Assembly (NCBI GenBank): GCA_030840645.1
Contig: JAVEEC010000042.1
Location: 1 to 64,000, forward strand
DNA length: 64,000 nucleotides
Direction of reading: 5' to 3'
Origin: Frankiaceae bacterium
GTDB taxonomy: Bacteria; Actinomycetota; Actinomycetes; BP-191
The notes beneath the pieces were generated by a model, which saw nothing but the letters and a program-made list of their open reading frames with translations, had not been told where the DNA came from and made no database searches. The position numbers and the translations under genes are program-made. This document shows, piece after piece, positions 20,490 through 30,569 of this stretch. The stretch's first letter is position 1, and each line of letters opens with the position of its first letter.

Positions 20490-21622
20490 CGGCGGGACCC
20501 GGCGCGGGACAGCGCGAGCGAGCCGACCAGCAGCGAGACGGCCGCCGTCGCGAGGAGGACGGCGAGGTTGCGGCCGAGCCCCGGCATCCGCTCGTAGAAC
20601 AGCACCTCGCGCACGCCCTCGACGGCGTAGTACGTCGGGAAGAACCGCGCGACCCCCTGGACGAACGACGGCAGGAACGCGATCGTCGTGAACCCGCCGC
20701 CGAGCAGGAACGACGCCGTGGCGACGTTGACGCCGAGCATGGCGGTCGTCGTGACGCGACGGGTGGCCAGGCCGACGAGGACGCCGAGGCCGACCGAGCC
20801 GATGGCGGTCACGAGCAGCAGCAGGGCGAGCAGCGGCCAGCGGCCCGACGGCGGGTTGAGGACCCCGAGCAGGGCGCACGCCCCGACGACCAGGCCGAGC
20901 AGGGCGGCGGCCGCGACGGTGCCGCCGAGCAGCCGGCCCGCGACCAGCGCGGGTCTTGGTGCGGGCGAGAGTGCCACGACCCCCAGTGCGCCGGACTCGC
21001 GTTCGCCCGCGATGCCGAGCGCGGTGACCAGCGTGCCCGCGGTGAGCGAGAGCAGCGCGAGCACCGGCACCACCTGGTAGGCGAGGAACGAGACATCCGG
21101 GGTCCGCAGGTCGGTCTCGGCGACGTCGACGCGGTACGGGTTGGGGAGGCCGGAAGCGGTGCCCGGTGGCAGGTCGTTCTCGCCGAGGGTGGCGAGGCTC
21201 GGGGCGTCGATCTCCACGACGGCCTCGTTGACCGAGCGGCGGACGTCGTCGGAGAAGTCGAGGTCGACGTTGTTGATGAGCACCCCGACCTCGGCGTCGT
21301 GGGTCGCGACCCGCTGGTCGAAGTCGGCAGGGATGGTGATGACGGCGGCGACGCGCTGCGCCTTCAGGTCCTTCGCCGCCTCGGCGGCGGTGCGCTCGAC
21401 CAGGAAGAAGCCGTCGCTCCCGCGGATGATCTCGACGATGTGCTCGGCGACCGGGCCGCGGCCCTCCACGACGAGCGCGACCGGCTGGCGGCCGACGGCG
21501 TACGTCAGCGCGACGACCATCAGCGCCATGCCGAACGCGGGCACCAGCGTGGCCGCGACGAGCACCGGCGAACGCCGCCACCGCGCGACGTCGGTCGACG
21601 CGACGGCCCAGATCGCGCGCAT
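20486..21622 (-). CDS. ABC-2 type transporter permease (YhgE/DrrB-like), second permease
   Basis: Protein of 378 residues: one N-terminal membrane helix (about residues 18-40, LVAATLVPAFGMALMVVALTY), a large extracytoplasmic domain of about 150 residues, then five C-terminal membrane helices starting at VVPVLALLSLTAGTLVTALG. This is the ABC-2 membrane topology of exporters. The segment AGERESGALGVVALSPAPR is the conserved cytoplasmic loop that contacts the ATPase. The ATG overlaps the stop of the first permease (ATGA). The two permeases share layout and motifs (IDFNNVDLDFSDDVRR-like segment), so the pore is likely a heterodimer. Substrate unknown. Confidence 0.88.
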   Translation of the reverse strand: MRAIWAVASTDVARWRRSPVLVAATLVPAFGMALMVVALTYAVGRQPVALVVEGRGPVAEHIVEIIRGSDGFFLVERTAAEAAKDLKAQRVAAVITIPADFDQRVATHDAEVGVLINNVDLDFSDDVRRSVNEAVVEIDAPSLATLGENDLPPGTASGLPNPYRVDVAETDLRTPDVSFLAYQVVPVLALLSLTAGTLVTALGIAGERESGALGVVALSPAPRPALVAGRLLGGTVAAAALLGLVVGACALLGVLNPPSGRWPLLALLLLVTAIGSVGLGVLVGLATRRVTTTAMLGVNVATASFLLGGGFTTIAFLPSFVQGVARFFPTYYAVEGVREVLFYERMPGLGRNLAVLLATAAVSLLVGSLALSRAGSRR

Positions 21623-22697
21623 CACGGCCGGGCCGCCTTCCGCAGCCCCAACGTCGCCACCGCCGCGATCGCGACCAGCACCACAGCGAGCAGCCAGCCC
21701 GGCTCTGGCGTGACGACCAGGCCGTGGAACGCGTGCTCCATCAGGCCGACGCCGTAGTACGTCGGCGAGACGTGTGCGAGCGCGAACAGCCACGGGCCGT
21801 CGAACCGCTGCGGCTCGAGCGCGCCGCTGTCGAGGTAGAACGGCAGCGTGATGCCGACGAGCAGCGGCGCGACAGGCAGCACCCGCTTGAGCCGCGCGCC
21901 GAGCAGGCCGCCGAGCGCGGTCGACGCGGCGACCGTCGCGAGCAGCGCGACGGCGACCTCGACGGGGTGGCGCGGCGTGACGCCGTAGCCGAGCCAGACG
22001 ACCAGCGCGGTCACCGCGCTCGCGGCCGTCGCGACGATCGCGGCCGCCGCGAGCCGGCCGGCCAGCGCGGGCGCGGCGCCGCGCGGCGCGACCTGGAGCA
22101 GGCGGGCCGCGCCGACCTCCCACTCGCGGGCGGTGACCGTACCCCCGAGTACGCCGCCGGCGATGCACGCGGCGAGCGCGATGGCGCTGACGCCGAGGTA
22201 CTCCACGTACCCGGTGTCGCGCGGCAGGACGTTGGACAGCGCGGCGGTGACCCGGACCTCGGGGTGGCCGGCACGTTCGGCGAAGATCGCCGCGGCGGCG
22301 GGGACGGCGCGGCGGACGTCCTCGGCGAGGTCGAGGTTGACGTTGTCGACGGTGAGGTTGACCGGGACGGTACGGCCGGCCCGCACCCCCGCGTCGAAGC
22401 CGGGCGGGATCTCGATGATGGCGACCAGCCGCGCCTGCTTGAGCTGCCGCCGCGCGGTGTCGACGTCCATCGGCCGCAGCTCGAACGAGTTGTGCGTGTC
22501 CTTCAGCGCCGCCACGAACGCCCGCGCGCTCGGCGTGTCCTCCCCCATGACCAGGCCGGTCGGCGCGTTGTAGCCCGTCAGGGCGAACAGGCTGAGCAGC
22601 AGCAGCAGGTTCACCGGCAGGACCAGCGCGAGGACCGTCGTCAACGGCGTCCGGCGGAACGCGCGCAGCTGCAGCACCAGCGCCGTGCCGAAGCCGC

Positions 22698-22701
<4 letters not shown>
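21622..22701 (-). CDS. ABC-2 type transporter permease, first permease
   Basis: Protein of 359 residues with the same layout as the next gene: an N-terminal helix (TTVLALVLPVNLLLLLSLFAL, about residues 22-42), an extracytoplasmic domain with DTARRQLKQARLVAIIEIP and NLTVDNVNLDLAEDVRRAV, then five membrane helices. The ATPase-contact loop is TAREWEVGAARLLQVAPR. The GTG start overlaps the ATPase stop (GTGA). It forms an export complex with the upstream ATPase and the downstream permease. Lipid, drug or peptide export are all possible; the lipoprotein at the operon end suggests a lipid or envelope substrate, by inference. Confidence 0.88.
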
Positions 22702-23867
<1,166 letters not shown>

Positions 23868-23951
23868 GTCGTGACCTCCCGGGAAGGTTCTACGCCATCA
23901 GGAGAGGAGCCGCGACCCCCGGGAGTGGTTCACCTCGGCCCGTTCCGGCCA

Positions 23952-23969
23952 CCGGCGCTCGCGCGCCGG
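23952..23969 (-). terminator. GC-rich hairpin after the icmA-type mutase gene
   Basis: CCGGCGC-TCGC-GCGCCGG is a perfect 7-bp stem with a 4-base loop, 7 bases beyond the mutase stop and before the ABC operon start. There is no U-tract, so termination strength is uncertain. Confidence 0.4.
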
Positions 23970-23975
23970 ACCCGT

Positions 23976-25643
23976 TCAGAAGCGCGGGGGCTCGGTGTAC
24001 GCGCCCCACTCGCCGCGCAGAGCATCGCAGATCTCGCCGAGCGTCGCCTCGGCGCGGGCGGCGTCGAGCATCGGCGGGATCATGTTCTCGTCGGTGCGCG
24101 CGGCGTCGAGCATCCGCTGCAACGCCGCCTGCACGGCCGCCTCGTCGCGGCCGGTGCGGCGCTCGCCGAGGACGCGGCGCTGCTCGCGCTCGACCTCGTG
24201 GCTGATCCGCAGGATCTCCAGCTCGTCGTCGTCGTTCGAGGTCAGGGTGTTGACGCCGACGATCTTCTTCGACCCCTTCTCCAGCGCCGTCTGGTAGACG
24301 AACGCCGCCTCGGCGATCTCGGACATGAACCAGCCGTCCTCGATGCCGCGCAGGATGCCCGAGGTCATCGTGCCGTCACCCATCGACCGGATGCGCGCGA
24401 AGATCTCCTCGGCCTGCCGCTCCATCTCGTCGGTCAGCGCCTCGACGTACCAGGAGCCGCCCAGCGGGTCGACGACGTTGGTGACGCCGGTCTCCTCCAT
24501 GATCACCTGCTGCGTGCGCAGCGCGATGCCGGCGGCGCGCTCGCTCGGCAGGGCGAGCACCTCGTCCAGCGCGTTGGTGTGCAGCGAGTTGGTGCCGCCG
24601 AGGACGGCGGACAGGGCCTCGATCGCGGTGCGGACGATGTTGTTGTCGGGCTGCTGCGCGGTCAACGAGACGCCCGCGGTCTGGGTGTGGAACCGCAGCC
24701 ACTGCGCCTTCTCCGACGTGGCGCCGTAGACGTCGCGGAGCCAGCGCGCCCAGATGCGCCGGGCCGCGCGGAACTTCGCGATCTCCTCGAAGAAGTCGAC
24801 GTGCGCGTCGAAGAAGAACGACAGCCCGGGCGCGAACACGTTGACGTCGAGGCCGCGGGCCAGCCCGAGCTCGACGTACGCGAACCCGTCCGCGAGCGTG
24901 AACGCCAGCTCCTGCGCGGCGGTCGAACCCGCCTCCCTGATGTGGTAGCCGGACACCGAGATCGGCTTGTAGCGCGGGATCTCGGCGGCGCAGTACGCCA
25001 TCAGGTCGCCGATGAGGCGCAGGTGCGGCTGCGGCGGGAACAGCCACTCCTTCTGCGCGATGTACTCCTTGAAGATGTCGGTCTGCAGCGTCCCGTCGAG
25101 GATGCCCGGGTCGACGCCCGCGCGCTCGGCCGCGACGAGGTACATGCAGAACACCGGAACGGCCGGGCCGCTGATCGTCATGGACGTCGTGACGGCGCCG
25201 AGGTCGATGCCGGAGAACAGCGTCTCCATGTCGGCCGCGCTGTCGATCGCGACGCCGCAGTGCCCGACCTCGCCGAGCGAGCGCGGGTCGTCGGAGTCGC
25301 GGCCCATCAGCGTCGGCATGTCGAACGCCACCGAGAGCCCGCCGCCGCCCTCGGCCAGGATCATGCGGTACCGCTCGTTCGTCTGCTGCGCGTTACCGAA
25401 GCCCGCGAACTGCCGGATCGTCCACGGCCTGGTGCGGTAACCGGTGGCGTAGAGACCGCGGGTGAACGGGAACTCCCCGGGCCAGCCGATCCGCTCGAAA
25501 CCCTCGACGGTCTCGCCCGGGCGCGGGCCGTAGACGGGCTCGACCTCGACGCCGGAGAGCGTGGTGAAGTCGGCGTCGCGCTTGGTGGCGGCGTCGTACC
25601 GCTGCTGCCAGCGCGCGCGTCCGGCGGCGATCTCGTCAGTCAT
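23976..25643 (-). CDS. icmA: B12-dependent acyl-CoA mutase large subunit, isobutyryl-CoA mutase (IcmA) type
   Basis: Protein of 555 residues covering the substrate-binding TIM barrel only (RPWTIRQFAGFGNAQQTNER, GGLSVAFDMPTLMGRDSDDP, SGYHIREAGSTAAQE, GGTNSLHTNALDEVLALP). The C-terminal B12 domain with DxHxxG is absent, so a separate small subunit is required; none is in the window. Two residues that set substrate choice are Phe79 (IRQF, Tyr in methylmalonyl-CoA mutase) and Gln197 (YIAQKEW, Arg in methylmalonyl-CoA mutase). Phe/Gln is the known isobutyryl-CoA mutase pair, so n-butyryl-CoA/isobutyryl-CoA is the predicted substrate. The ATG at 25643 fits the family start. Confidence 0.87.
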   Translation of the reverse strand: MTDEIAAGRARWQQRYDAATKRDADFTTLSGVEVEPVYGPRPGETVEGFERIGWPGEFPFTRGLYATGYRTRPWTIRQFAGFGNAQQTNERYRMILAEGGGGLSVAFDMPTLMGRDSDDPRSLGEVGHCGVAIDSAADMETLFSGIDLGAVTTSMTISGPAVPVFCMYLVAAERAGVDPGILDGTLQTDIFKEYIAQKEWLFPPQPHLRLIGDLMAYCAAEIPRYKPISVSGYHIREAGSTAAQELAFTLADGFAYVELGLARGLDVNVFAPGLSFFFDAHVDFFEEIAKFRAARRIWARWLRDVYGATSEKAQWLRFHTQTAGVSLTAQQPDNNIVRTAIEALSAVLGGTNSLHTNALDEVLALPSERAAGIALRTQQVIMEETGVTNVVDPLGGSWYVEALTDEMERQAEEIFARIRSMGDGTMTSGILRGIEDGWFMSEIAEAAFVYQTALEKGSKKIVGVNTLTSNDDDELEILRISHEVEREQRRVLGERRTGRDEAAVQAALQRMLDAARTDENMIPPMLDAARAEATLGEICDALRGEWGAYTEPPRF

Positions 25644-25660
25644 GCCTACGAGGGTACCTG

Positions 25661-27052
25661 TCAGCGGCGGGTGATCGTCCCGTCCAGGTGCAGCGCGAGC
25701 CCGCCGGTCTCGACGGCGATGTCCTCCGGCGAGAACGTGGCCACGTTGCCCGGGTCGGGGTGGCACCGAGGCGTCACGGCGGCGCTCGGCTGCCGCGCGC
25801 TGAACGTGCCGGGCCCACCTGTGATGGACCGGTCCGGCGTGCCGGACGCGTTCTCGCCGACGCCCCACGGGTAGAAGACGCACTCGTGCGACAGCTCCTG
25901 GGTCCACGTCCGGCCGCCGTCGGCGGTCCGCCAGGTCCCCGCGCCGCGGGTCGAGGCGTAGCCGTGCAGCGCGTCGGAGAAGCCGAACCCCTGGGCCCAG
26001 TGGATCCACCGGGTGTCCGGATCCGCGGCGTACTTCGCCTCGTTGACCGGGTCGCTGAGCTGCGGGCCGTCGTTCCAGGTGCGGCCGCCGTCGTTGGTGA
26101 CGGCGGTGCTGCCGTCGGTCTTGCCGACGATGATCCGCTTCGCGGTGACGAACGCCACCGTCGTGCAGATCGGCTGGGCCTTGCACTGGTACACGTTGCG
26201 GTAGGTCTTGCCGCCGTCGGTCGTGAGGAACACCGCGTTGGAGCCACCCCATGCGGCGCCGCACGGGTCGTCGGGGTTCTCGTACTCCCAGTGGTACGCG
26301 AGGAGGACGGCGGTCCTGGTGTCGTACGCCTTGATGTTCCAGCCGGAGCCGTAGGTGCTCGGCAGCCGGCCGCGGGTCCACGACTCGCCGCCGTTGGTCG
26401 AGAAGTTCACGACGCTGATCGGCGGGTGGCACTCGTCGGCAATGTACAGGCGGGGACCTGTCGGCTCCGCGCCGGCGAGGAGGACGGTGCGGCCGTCGCG
26501 CGTCACGGCGAGCGGCGAGGCCGCGTTGAACACGGCGCGGCCGTCCGCGATGTGCGGCTCGCAGATCGGCGTCCAGTGCGCGCCGCCGTCGACGGTACGG
26601 AACGTCGAGGAGAACCTGAGGCAGTACGCCCTGCCCGCGGAGCCGCGGACGCCGATCGGGATGTCGGTCGCCCCGTTGTACGTCGCGTAGCCGATCTTCG
26701 GCGTCGAGAACCGCACGTAGAGGTTGCTCGTACCGCCCCTGCCCTGCAGCCCGGGGGGCGGCATCGGCTGCCAGGTCCGGCCGAAGTCGGTGCTCTTGAA
26801 GTAGCCGATCGAGTCGGGGCCCTTCACCGGGGCGCCGGGCACGAGCGCGCTGCTCATGTCCGAGGTGACGATCCCGACGGTGGCGTACGCCGTGCCGTCC
26901 GGGAACGCGCTGAGGTTGTCGAAGCCCGACGTCGCGGGCAGCGTGGGCACCCAGGCGCCCTCGGCGGCGGTCGAGGTCGCGACGGGCATGCCGGGCAGCA
27001 GCCCGGCGCCCACGAGGGCAGCGGCGGCGATCAGCGGACGGAGACGGCGCAC
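25661..27052 (-). CDS. Secreted Asp-box (BNR/sialidase-like) beta-propeller protein
   Basis: Protein of 463 residues with a Sec signal peptide (RRLRPLIAAAALVGAGLLPG, cleavage probably after STA-A near residue 31). The mature protein carries at least six Asp-box motifs (S/T-x-D/N-x-G-x-T/S-W): STDFGRTW, TVDGGAHW, STNGGESW, TTDGGKTY, TNDGGRTW and TADGGRTW. This indicates a beta-propeller like the BNR/sialidase or VPS10-type repeats. No catalytic Arg triad or Glu can be assigned, so enzymatic activity is unproven. Start GTG at 27052 has AAGGAG six bases upstream; the TTG at 27070 is less likely. It lies between icmA and meaB on the same strand and may simply interrupt them. Confidence 0.8.
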   Translation of the reverse strand: MRRLRPLIAAAALVGAGLLPGMPVATSTAAEGAWVPTLPATSGFDNLSAFPDGTAYATVGIVTSDMSSALVPGAPVKGPDSIGYFKSTDFGRTWQPMPPPGLQGRGGTSNLYVRFSTPKIGYATYNGATDIPIGVRGSAGRAYCLRFSSTFRTVDGGAHWTPICEPHIADGRAVFNAASPLAVTRDGRTVLLAGAEPTGPRLYIADECHPPISVVNFSTNGGESWTRGRLPSTYGSGWNIKAYDTRTAVLLAYHWEYENPDDPCGAAWGGSNAVFLTTDGGKTYRNVYQCKAQPICTTVAFVTAKRIIVGKTDGSTAVTNDGGRTWNDGPQLSDPVNEAKYAADPDTRWIHWAQGFGFSDALHGYASTRGAGTWRTADGGRTWTQELSHECVFYPWGVGENASGTPDRSITGGPGTFSARQPSAAVTPRCHPDPGNVATFSPEDIAVETGGLALHLDGTITRR

Positions 27053-27124
27053 CTGGGACTCCTTCGACAACGGCCCCCGTGCTCACGTGTTGTTCGTTGG
27101 AGAGTCCCGAGACTCCTGCCGGGT

Positions 27125-28075
27125 TCAGATTCGCGTGACCCCCGCGACCAGCGCGTCGGCGGCGGCGTACGGGTCGGTCTCGCCCGCCACCACGGACGCC
27201 GCCAGCGTGTCGAGCGCGGTGCCCTGGTGCAGGTCGCCGAGGCGCTCGCGCAGCGCGGTCAGCGCGATCGCCTCGATCTCGGCCGCGGCCCTGGCGGTAC
27301 GCCGCCGCGCCAGCTCGCCGGTCGACGCGAGCCACGCCCAGTGCTCGTCCAGGCGTTCGACCAGGTCGTCGATGCCCTCGCCGCGCGCCGCGACGGTCTT
27401 GACGATCGGCGGCCGCCAGCCGCCGTGCGGGCCGTCGCCCTGGCTGATCATGTTGCGCAGGTCGCGGACGGTGTTGTCGGCGCCGTCGCGGTCGGCCTTG
27501 TTCACGACGAACACGTCGGCGACCTCGAGGATGCCGGCCTTCGCGGCCTGGATCGCGTCGCCCATGCCCGGCGCCAGCAGCACGACGGTCGAGTCGGCGA
27601 GCGACGCGACCTCGACCTCGGCCTGGCCGACGCCGACGGTCTCCACCAGGACCACCTCGCAGCCCGCCGCGTCGAGGACGCGGAGCGCCTGCGGCGTGGC
27701 CCACGACAGCCCGCCGAGGTGCCCGCGCGAGGCCATCGAGCGGATGAACACGCCCGGGTCCAGCGCGTGGTCCTGCATCCGCACCCGGTCGCCGAGCAGC
27801 GCCCCGCCGGAGAACGGCGACGACGGGTCGACGGCGAGCACGCCCACCCGCAGCCCGCGGGTGCGGAACGCGCCCACCAGCGCGGCCGTCGTCGTGGACT
27901 TGCCGACGCCCGGCGAGCCGGTCAGCCCGACGATCCGGGCCCGGCCCGACAACGGCGCCAGCGCCGCCATCACCGACCGCAGCTCCGGCGCCGCGTCCTC
28001 GACCAGCGAGATCAGCCGCGCGACCGCGCGGGGCGACCCGTCGGCGGCGGCGGTGACGAGGTCAGCGACGCTCAA
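27125..28075 (-). CDS. meaB: MeaB/ArgK-family G-protein chaperone of B12-dependent mutases
   Basis: GTPase that loads and protects adenosylcobalamin in acyl-CoA mutases. The protein has 316 residues. Walker A is [17 protein letters not shown] (about residue 50), followed by [22 protein letters not shown] (switch region), [16 protein letters not shown] and the base-recognition NKADRDGA. The C-terminal helical arm used for dimerisation is present. The start is taken as TTG at 28075, overlapping the thiolase stop (TTGA); the open frame further upstream is antisense to nothing recognisable and has no family similarity. Neighbours are thiolase upstream and the IcmA-type mutase downstream, fitting a B12-mutase service role. 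Confidence 0.92.
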   Translation of the reverse strand: MSVADLVTAAADGSPRAVARLISLVEDAAPELRSVMAALAPLSGRARIVGLTGSPGVGKSTTTAALVGAFRTRGLRVGVLAVDPSSPFSGGALLGDRVRMQDHALDPGVFIRSMASRGHLGGLSWATPQALRVLDAAGCEVVLVETVGVGQAEVEVASLADSTVVLLAPGMGDAIQAAKAGILEVADVFVVNKADRDGADNTVRDLRNMISQGDGPHGGWRPPIVKTVAARGEGIDDLVERLDEHWAWLASTGELARRRTARAAAEIEAIALTALRERLGDLHQGTALDTLAASVVAGETDPYAAADALVAGVTRI

Positions 28076-29253
28076 CCGACGCGCAGGATCAGCGCGTCGC
28101 CCTGCCCGCCGCCGCCGCAGAGGGCGGCCGCGCCGACGCCGCCGCCGCGGCGCCGCAGCTCGAACGCGAGGTGCAGCGCGATGCGCGCGCCGGACATGCC
28201 GATCGGGTGGCCGAGGGAGATGGCGCCGCCGTCGACGTTGACGATCTCGGGGTCGACGCCGAGCTCCTTGGTCGACCAGATGCCGACCGACGCGAACGCC
28301 TCGTTGATCTCGACGAGCGAGAGGTCCGACACCGACAGCCCCTCGCGGGCCAGCGCCTTCTTGACGGCGTTCGACGGCTGCGCCTGCAAAGACGCGTCCG
28401 GGCCCGCGACGACGCCGTGCGCGCCGATCTCCGCGATCGGCGTCGCGCCGTACCGCTCGGCCGCGGCCGGGGACATCACGACGACCGCGCAGGCGCCGTC
28501 GCTGATCTGCGACGCGGAGCCGGCCGTGATCGTGCCGTCGGGCGCGAACGCGGGACGCAGCGCCGCCAGCGACTCGACCGTCGTGCCGGGGCGCACGCCC
28601 TCGTCCTCGGTGAACAGCAGCGGCTCGCCCTTGCGCTGCGGGATCGGCACCGCGACCAGCTCCTCGTCGAACCGGCCGCCCTTCATCGCCGCCGCCGCGC
28701 GCTCGTGCGACCGGGCCGAGAACTCGTCCTGCTCCGCGCGGCTGATGCCCAGCCTGGCGTTGTAGGTCTCCGTCGACTCGCCCATCGCGACCTGGTCGAA
28801 GGCGCAGAACAGTCCGTCGTACGCCATCGAGTCGACGACCGTGGAGTTGCCGTACTTCACGCCGGAACGCAGCGCGGGCAGCAGGTGCGGCGCCTGCGTC
28901 ATGGACTCCATGCCGCCCGCCACCACGACCTCGAACTCGCCCGCCCGGATCAGCTGGTCGGCGAGCGCGATCGAGTCGATGCCGGAGAGGCAGACCTTGT
29001 TGACGTTGAGGGCGGGCACGGTCATCGGGATACCGCCCTTGACCGCGGCCTGGCGCGCCGGGATCTGGCCCGCGCCTGCCGTGAGGACCTGGCCGAGGAT
29101 GACGTAGTCGACGTCGTCGCCGGTGATGCCCGCGCGGGCGAGCGCCTCCTTGACGGCGATGCCGCCGAGGTCGGCCGCGGAGAAGCCGGCGAGGCTCCCC
29201 GCGAGCTTGCCGATCGGCGTACGCGCGCCGCTGACGATGACCGAGCCGGCCAT
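28072..29253 (-). CDS. Acetyl-CoA C-acetyltransferase (thiolase)
   Basis: Condenses two acetyl-CoA to acetoacetyl-CoA, or runs in reverse. The 393-residue type II thiolase has the acyl-accepting Cys in [18 protein letters not shown], the NEAFAS motif, the His in [16 protein letters not shown] and the second active-site Cys in [18 protein letters not shown] lies 5 bases before the ATG at 29253, making it better than the GTG two codons upstream. It could be the entry step of the ethylmalonyl-CoA pathway or of polyhydroxybutyrate or fatty-acid metabolism. It is divergent from the epimerase gene by only 43 bases and coupled to meaB downstream. Confidence 0.93.
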   Translation of the reverse strand: MAGSVIVSGARTPIGKLAGSLAGFSAADLGGIAVKEALARAGITGDDVDYVILGQVLTAGAGQIPARQAAVKGGIPMTVPALNVNKVCLSGIDSIALADQLIRAGEFEVVVAGGMESMTQAPHLLPALRSGVKYGNSTVVDSMAYDGLFCAFDQVAMGESTETYNARLGISRAEQDEFSARSHERAAAAMKGGRFDEELVAVPIPQRKGEPLLFTEDEGVRPGTTVESLAALRPAFAPDGTITAGSASQISDGACAVVVMSPAAAERYGATPIAEIGAHGVVAGPDASLQAQPSNAVKKALAREGLSVSDLSLVEINEAFASVGIWSTKELGVDPEIVNVDGGAISLGHPIGMSGARIALHLAFELRRRGGGVGAAALCGGGGQGDALILRVG

Positions 29254-29296
29254 GGACACTCCCTGTCTCCTGGGCTACTGGTGTCAGGATATCCGC

Positions 29297-29704
29297 GTGC
29301 TGACTCGCATCGACCACGTCGGGATCGCCTGCCACGACCTGGACGCGAAGGTGGCGTTCTACGAGACGACGTTCGGGCTCACGGTGGCGCACCGGGAGAC
29401 GAACGAGGAGCAGGGCGTGCACGAGGCGATGCTGCTCGTCGCGCCCGGCTCGTACGTCCAGCTGCTCCAGCCCACGCGCCCGGACTCGCCGGTCGGGAAG
29501 TTCCTCGCGCGCAACGGTGAGGGCGTGCACCACATCGGGTACGGCGTGGACGACGTCGAGGCCGCGCTGGCGGCGTTGGGTGCGAAGGGGGTGCCGCTCG
29601 TGGACGAGCGACCGAGGCACGGTTCGATGGGCGCATCGATCGCGTTCCTGCACCCGAGGGGCGTGGGCGGGGTGCTGACCGAGCTGGTCCAGTCGCTGCC
29701 GTGA
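29297..29704 (+). CDS. mce: Methylmalonyl-CoA / ethylmalonyl-CoA epimerase
   Basis: Vicinal oxygen chelate (glyoxalase-fold) protein of 135 residues. Motifs typical of methylmalonyl-CoA epimerase are RIDHVGIACHDLDAKVAFY, LLQPTRPDSPVGKFLARNG, GVHHIGYGVDDVEAAL and GVLTELVQ. The metal ligands are His (DHVGI), Gln/His (VQLLQ, HHIGY) and Glu (LTELVQ). It interconverts the 2R/2S forms of methylmalonyl-CoA and, in the ethylmalonyl-CoA pathway, ethylmalonyl-CoA. GTG start 43 bases from the divergent thiolase; the open frame upstream lacks similarity. The stop overlaps the GTG of the VIT-type pseudogene fragment. Confidence 0.93.
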   Translation: MLTRIDHVGIACHDLDAKVAFYETTFGLTVAHRETNEEQGVHEAMLLVAPGSYVQLLQPTRPDSPVGKFLARNGEGVHHIGYGVDDVEAALAALGAKGVPLVDERPRHGSMGASIAFLHPRGVGGVLTELVQSLP

Positions 29705-29835
29705 CCCAGCCCACCGGGCTCGCGGCCGCCGCGCTCCGGGAGGGCGAGCGGGTGGCGCGGCGCGGGCGCATCCGCGAGGTGGTGTTCGGCGCGCAGGACG
29801 GCCTCCTCTCGACGCTCGCGCTGGTCACCGGCGTG
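29701..29835 (+). pseudogene. VIT1/CCC1-family transporter, N-terminal fragment (split gene)
   Basis: About 45 codons from a GTG overlapping the epimerase stop (GTGA). The end, IREVVFGAQDGLLSTLALVTG, is the hallmark first membrane helix of VIT1/CCC1 (Fe/Mn transporter) proteins. After Val45 the sequence no longer matches the family, and the frame runs on through unrelated, less GC-rich DNA to 30144. The rest of the family sequence reappears about 3.95 kb downstream at 33789-34179. The gene has therefore been split by the island described under findings. Confidence 0.85.
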
Positions 29836-30180
29836 CGCCACAACTCGCGAATGTTCCTCGATGGGCGTGTCCCCTCCACCGTCAACGGGACTGGGCCAAG
29901 GGGCATCGGTCTGAGAACGCGCAGCTCAAGCGGAGTCTGTGGACGCACGTCATTACTACGGCGTCCGCCACAGCCGATTCCAAGCGGCAGGCGCCCGAGA
30001 CTGCAGCCCCGGGAACTGCCTCCGCCTCCGGTGTACGGACGCGCACTCGACACGCGCTCCGCCGGGCAACCGTCGCCCGTCACCGCCCACACCGGCGCGG
30101 CCAAGAACCGCCAACCGCCGTGCGCGACTCTCGAATATTCTTGACGGGGATGTCGCACCGCCCGCTGTGCGAAGGGGCGG
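29836..30180. other. Gene-free left end of the CHAT island with an imperfect direct repeat
   Basis: This 345-bp stretch holds no convincing gene. It is visibly less GC-rich than its surroundings and marks the left end of DNA inserted into the VIT-type gene. Two copies of a 28/29-nt imperfect repeat lie in it: 29843-29871 and 30127-30154 (common core CGAAT-n-TTC, then GGG and TGTC). No integrase gene or transposon terminal repeat was recognised. Confidence 0.5.
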
Positions 30181-30528
30181 TCAGCGACAGAGCCAGTTCA
30201 GACCGCGTTTGAGGATGATGGCGGCGACGGTGTACGCGGCGGTCTTGCCAGTGAGGGCGGCGACAAGGTCGGCAACTGCGGCCGTGTCGATGGCGGTGTC
30301 GGTGAGTCGCTCGAGTTCCGGGTGCCCGCAGAGGCGGTTCTTGAGTTCGTCTCGGTTGCGGTCGAACCAGTTGTTCGCTCGGCCGCGGAGGTCATCAACG
30401 TCACCGTCGCGGGCTGCTCCGGGGCCTGCCAGGGCGACGCCGAAGTCGAGCAGCAGATCGTCCTCAGTGCGGGCTATGGCGGCTGCGGCGAGGGCGAGTT
30501 CGTCGGTGGCGAAGTCGCGGCGGGTCAT
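30181..30528 (-). CDS. Small conserved-looking protein downstream of the CHAT gene
   Basis: Protein of 115 residues from an ATG with GGGAGG nine bases upstream; an in-frame ATG at 30537 sits too close to that site. I do not recognise a family. It looks helical, with an acidic N-terminal half (DELALAAAAIARTEDDLLLDFG), a central basic stretch (NNWFDRNRDELKNRL) and an amphipathic or weakly hydrophobic C-terminal third (LVAALTGKTAAYTVAAIILK) ending NWLCR. It follows the CHAT gene by 41 bases on the same strand and shares its atypical base composition, so the two probably form one operon. A role as substrate, effector or inhibitor of the CHAT protein is a guess from position. Confidence 0.65.
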   Translation of the reverse strand: MTRRDFATDELALAAAAIARTEDDLLLDFGVALAGPGAARDGDVDDLRGRANNWFDRNRDELKNRLCGHPELERLTDTAIDTAAVADLVAALTGKTAAYTVAAIILKRGLNWLCR

Positions 30529-30569
30529 GAAGACCATCCTCCCAGGTTGGGCGGTGGGCGTGCCGCCAG

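Noticed and set aside
30181-30528. Small ORF as a bacterial gasdermin partner of the CHAT protease
   Set aside because: At 115 residues it is much shorter than known bacterial gasdermins and lacks an N-terminal Cys motif or a recognisable pore domain.
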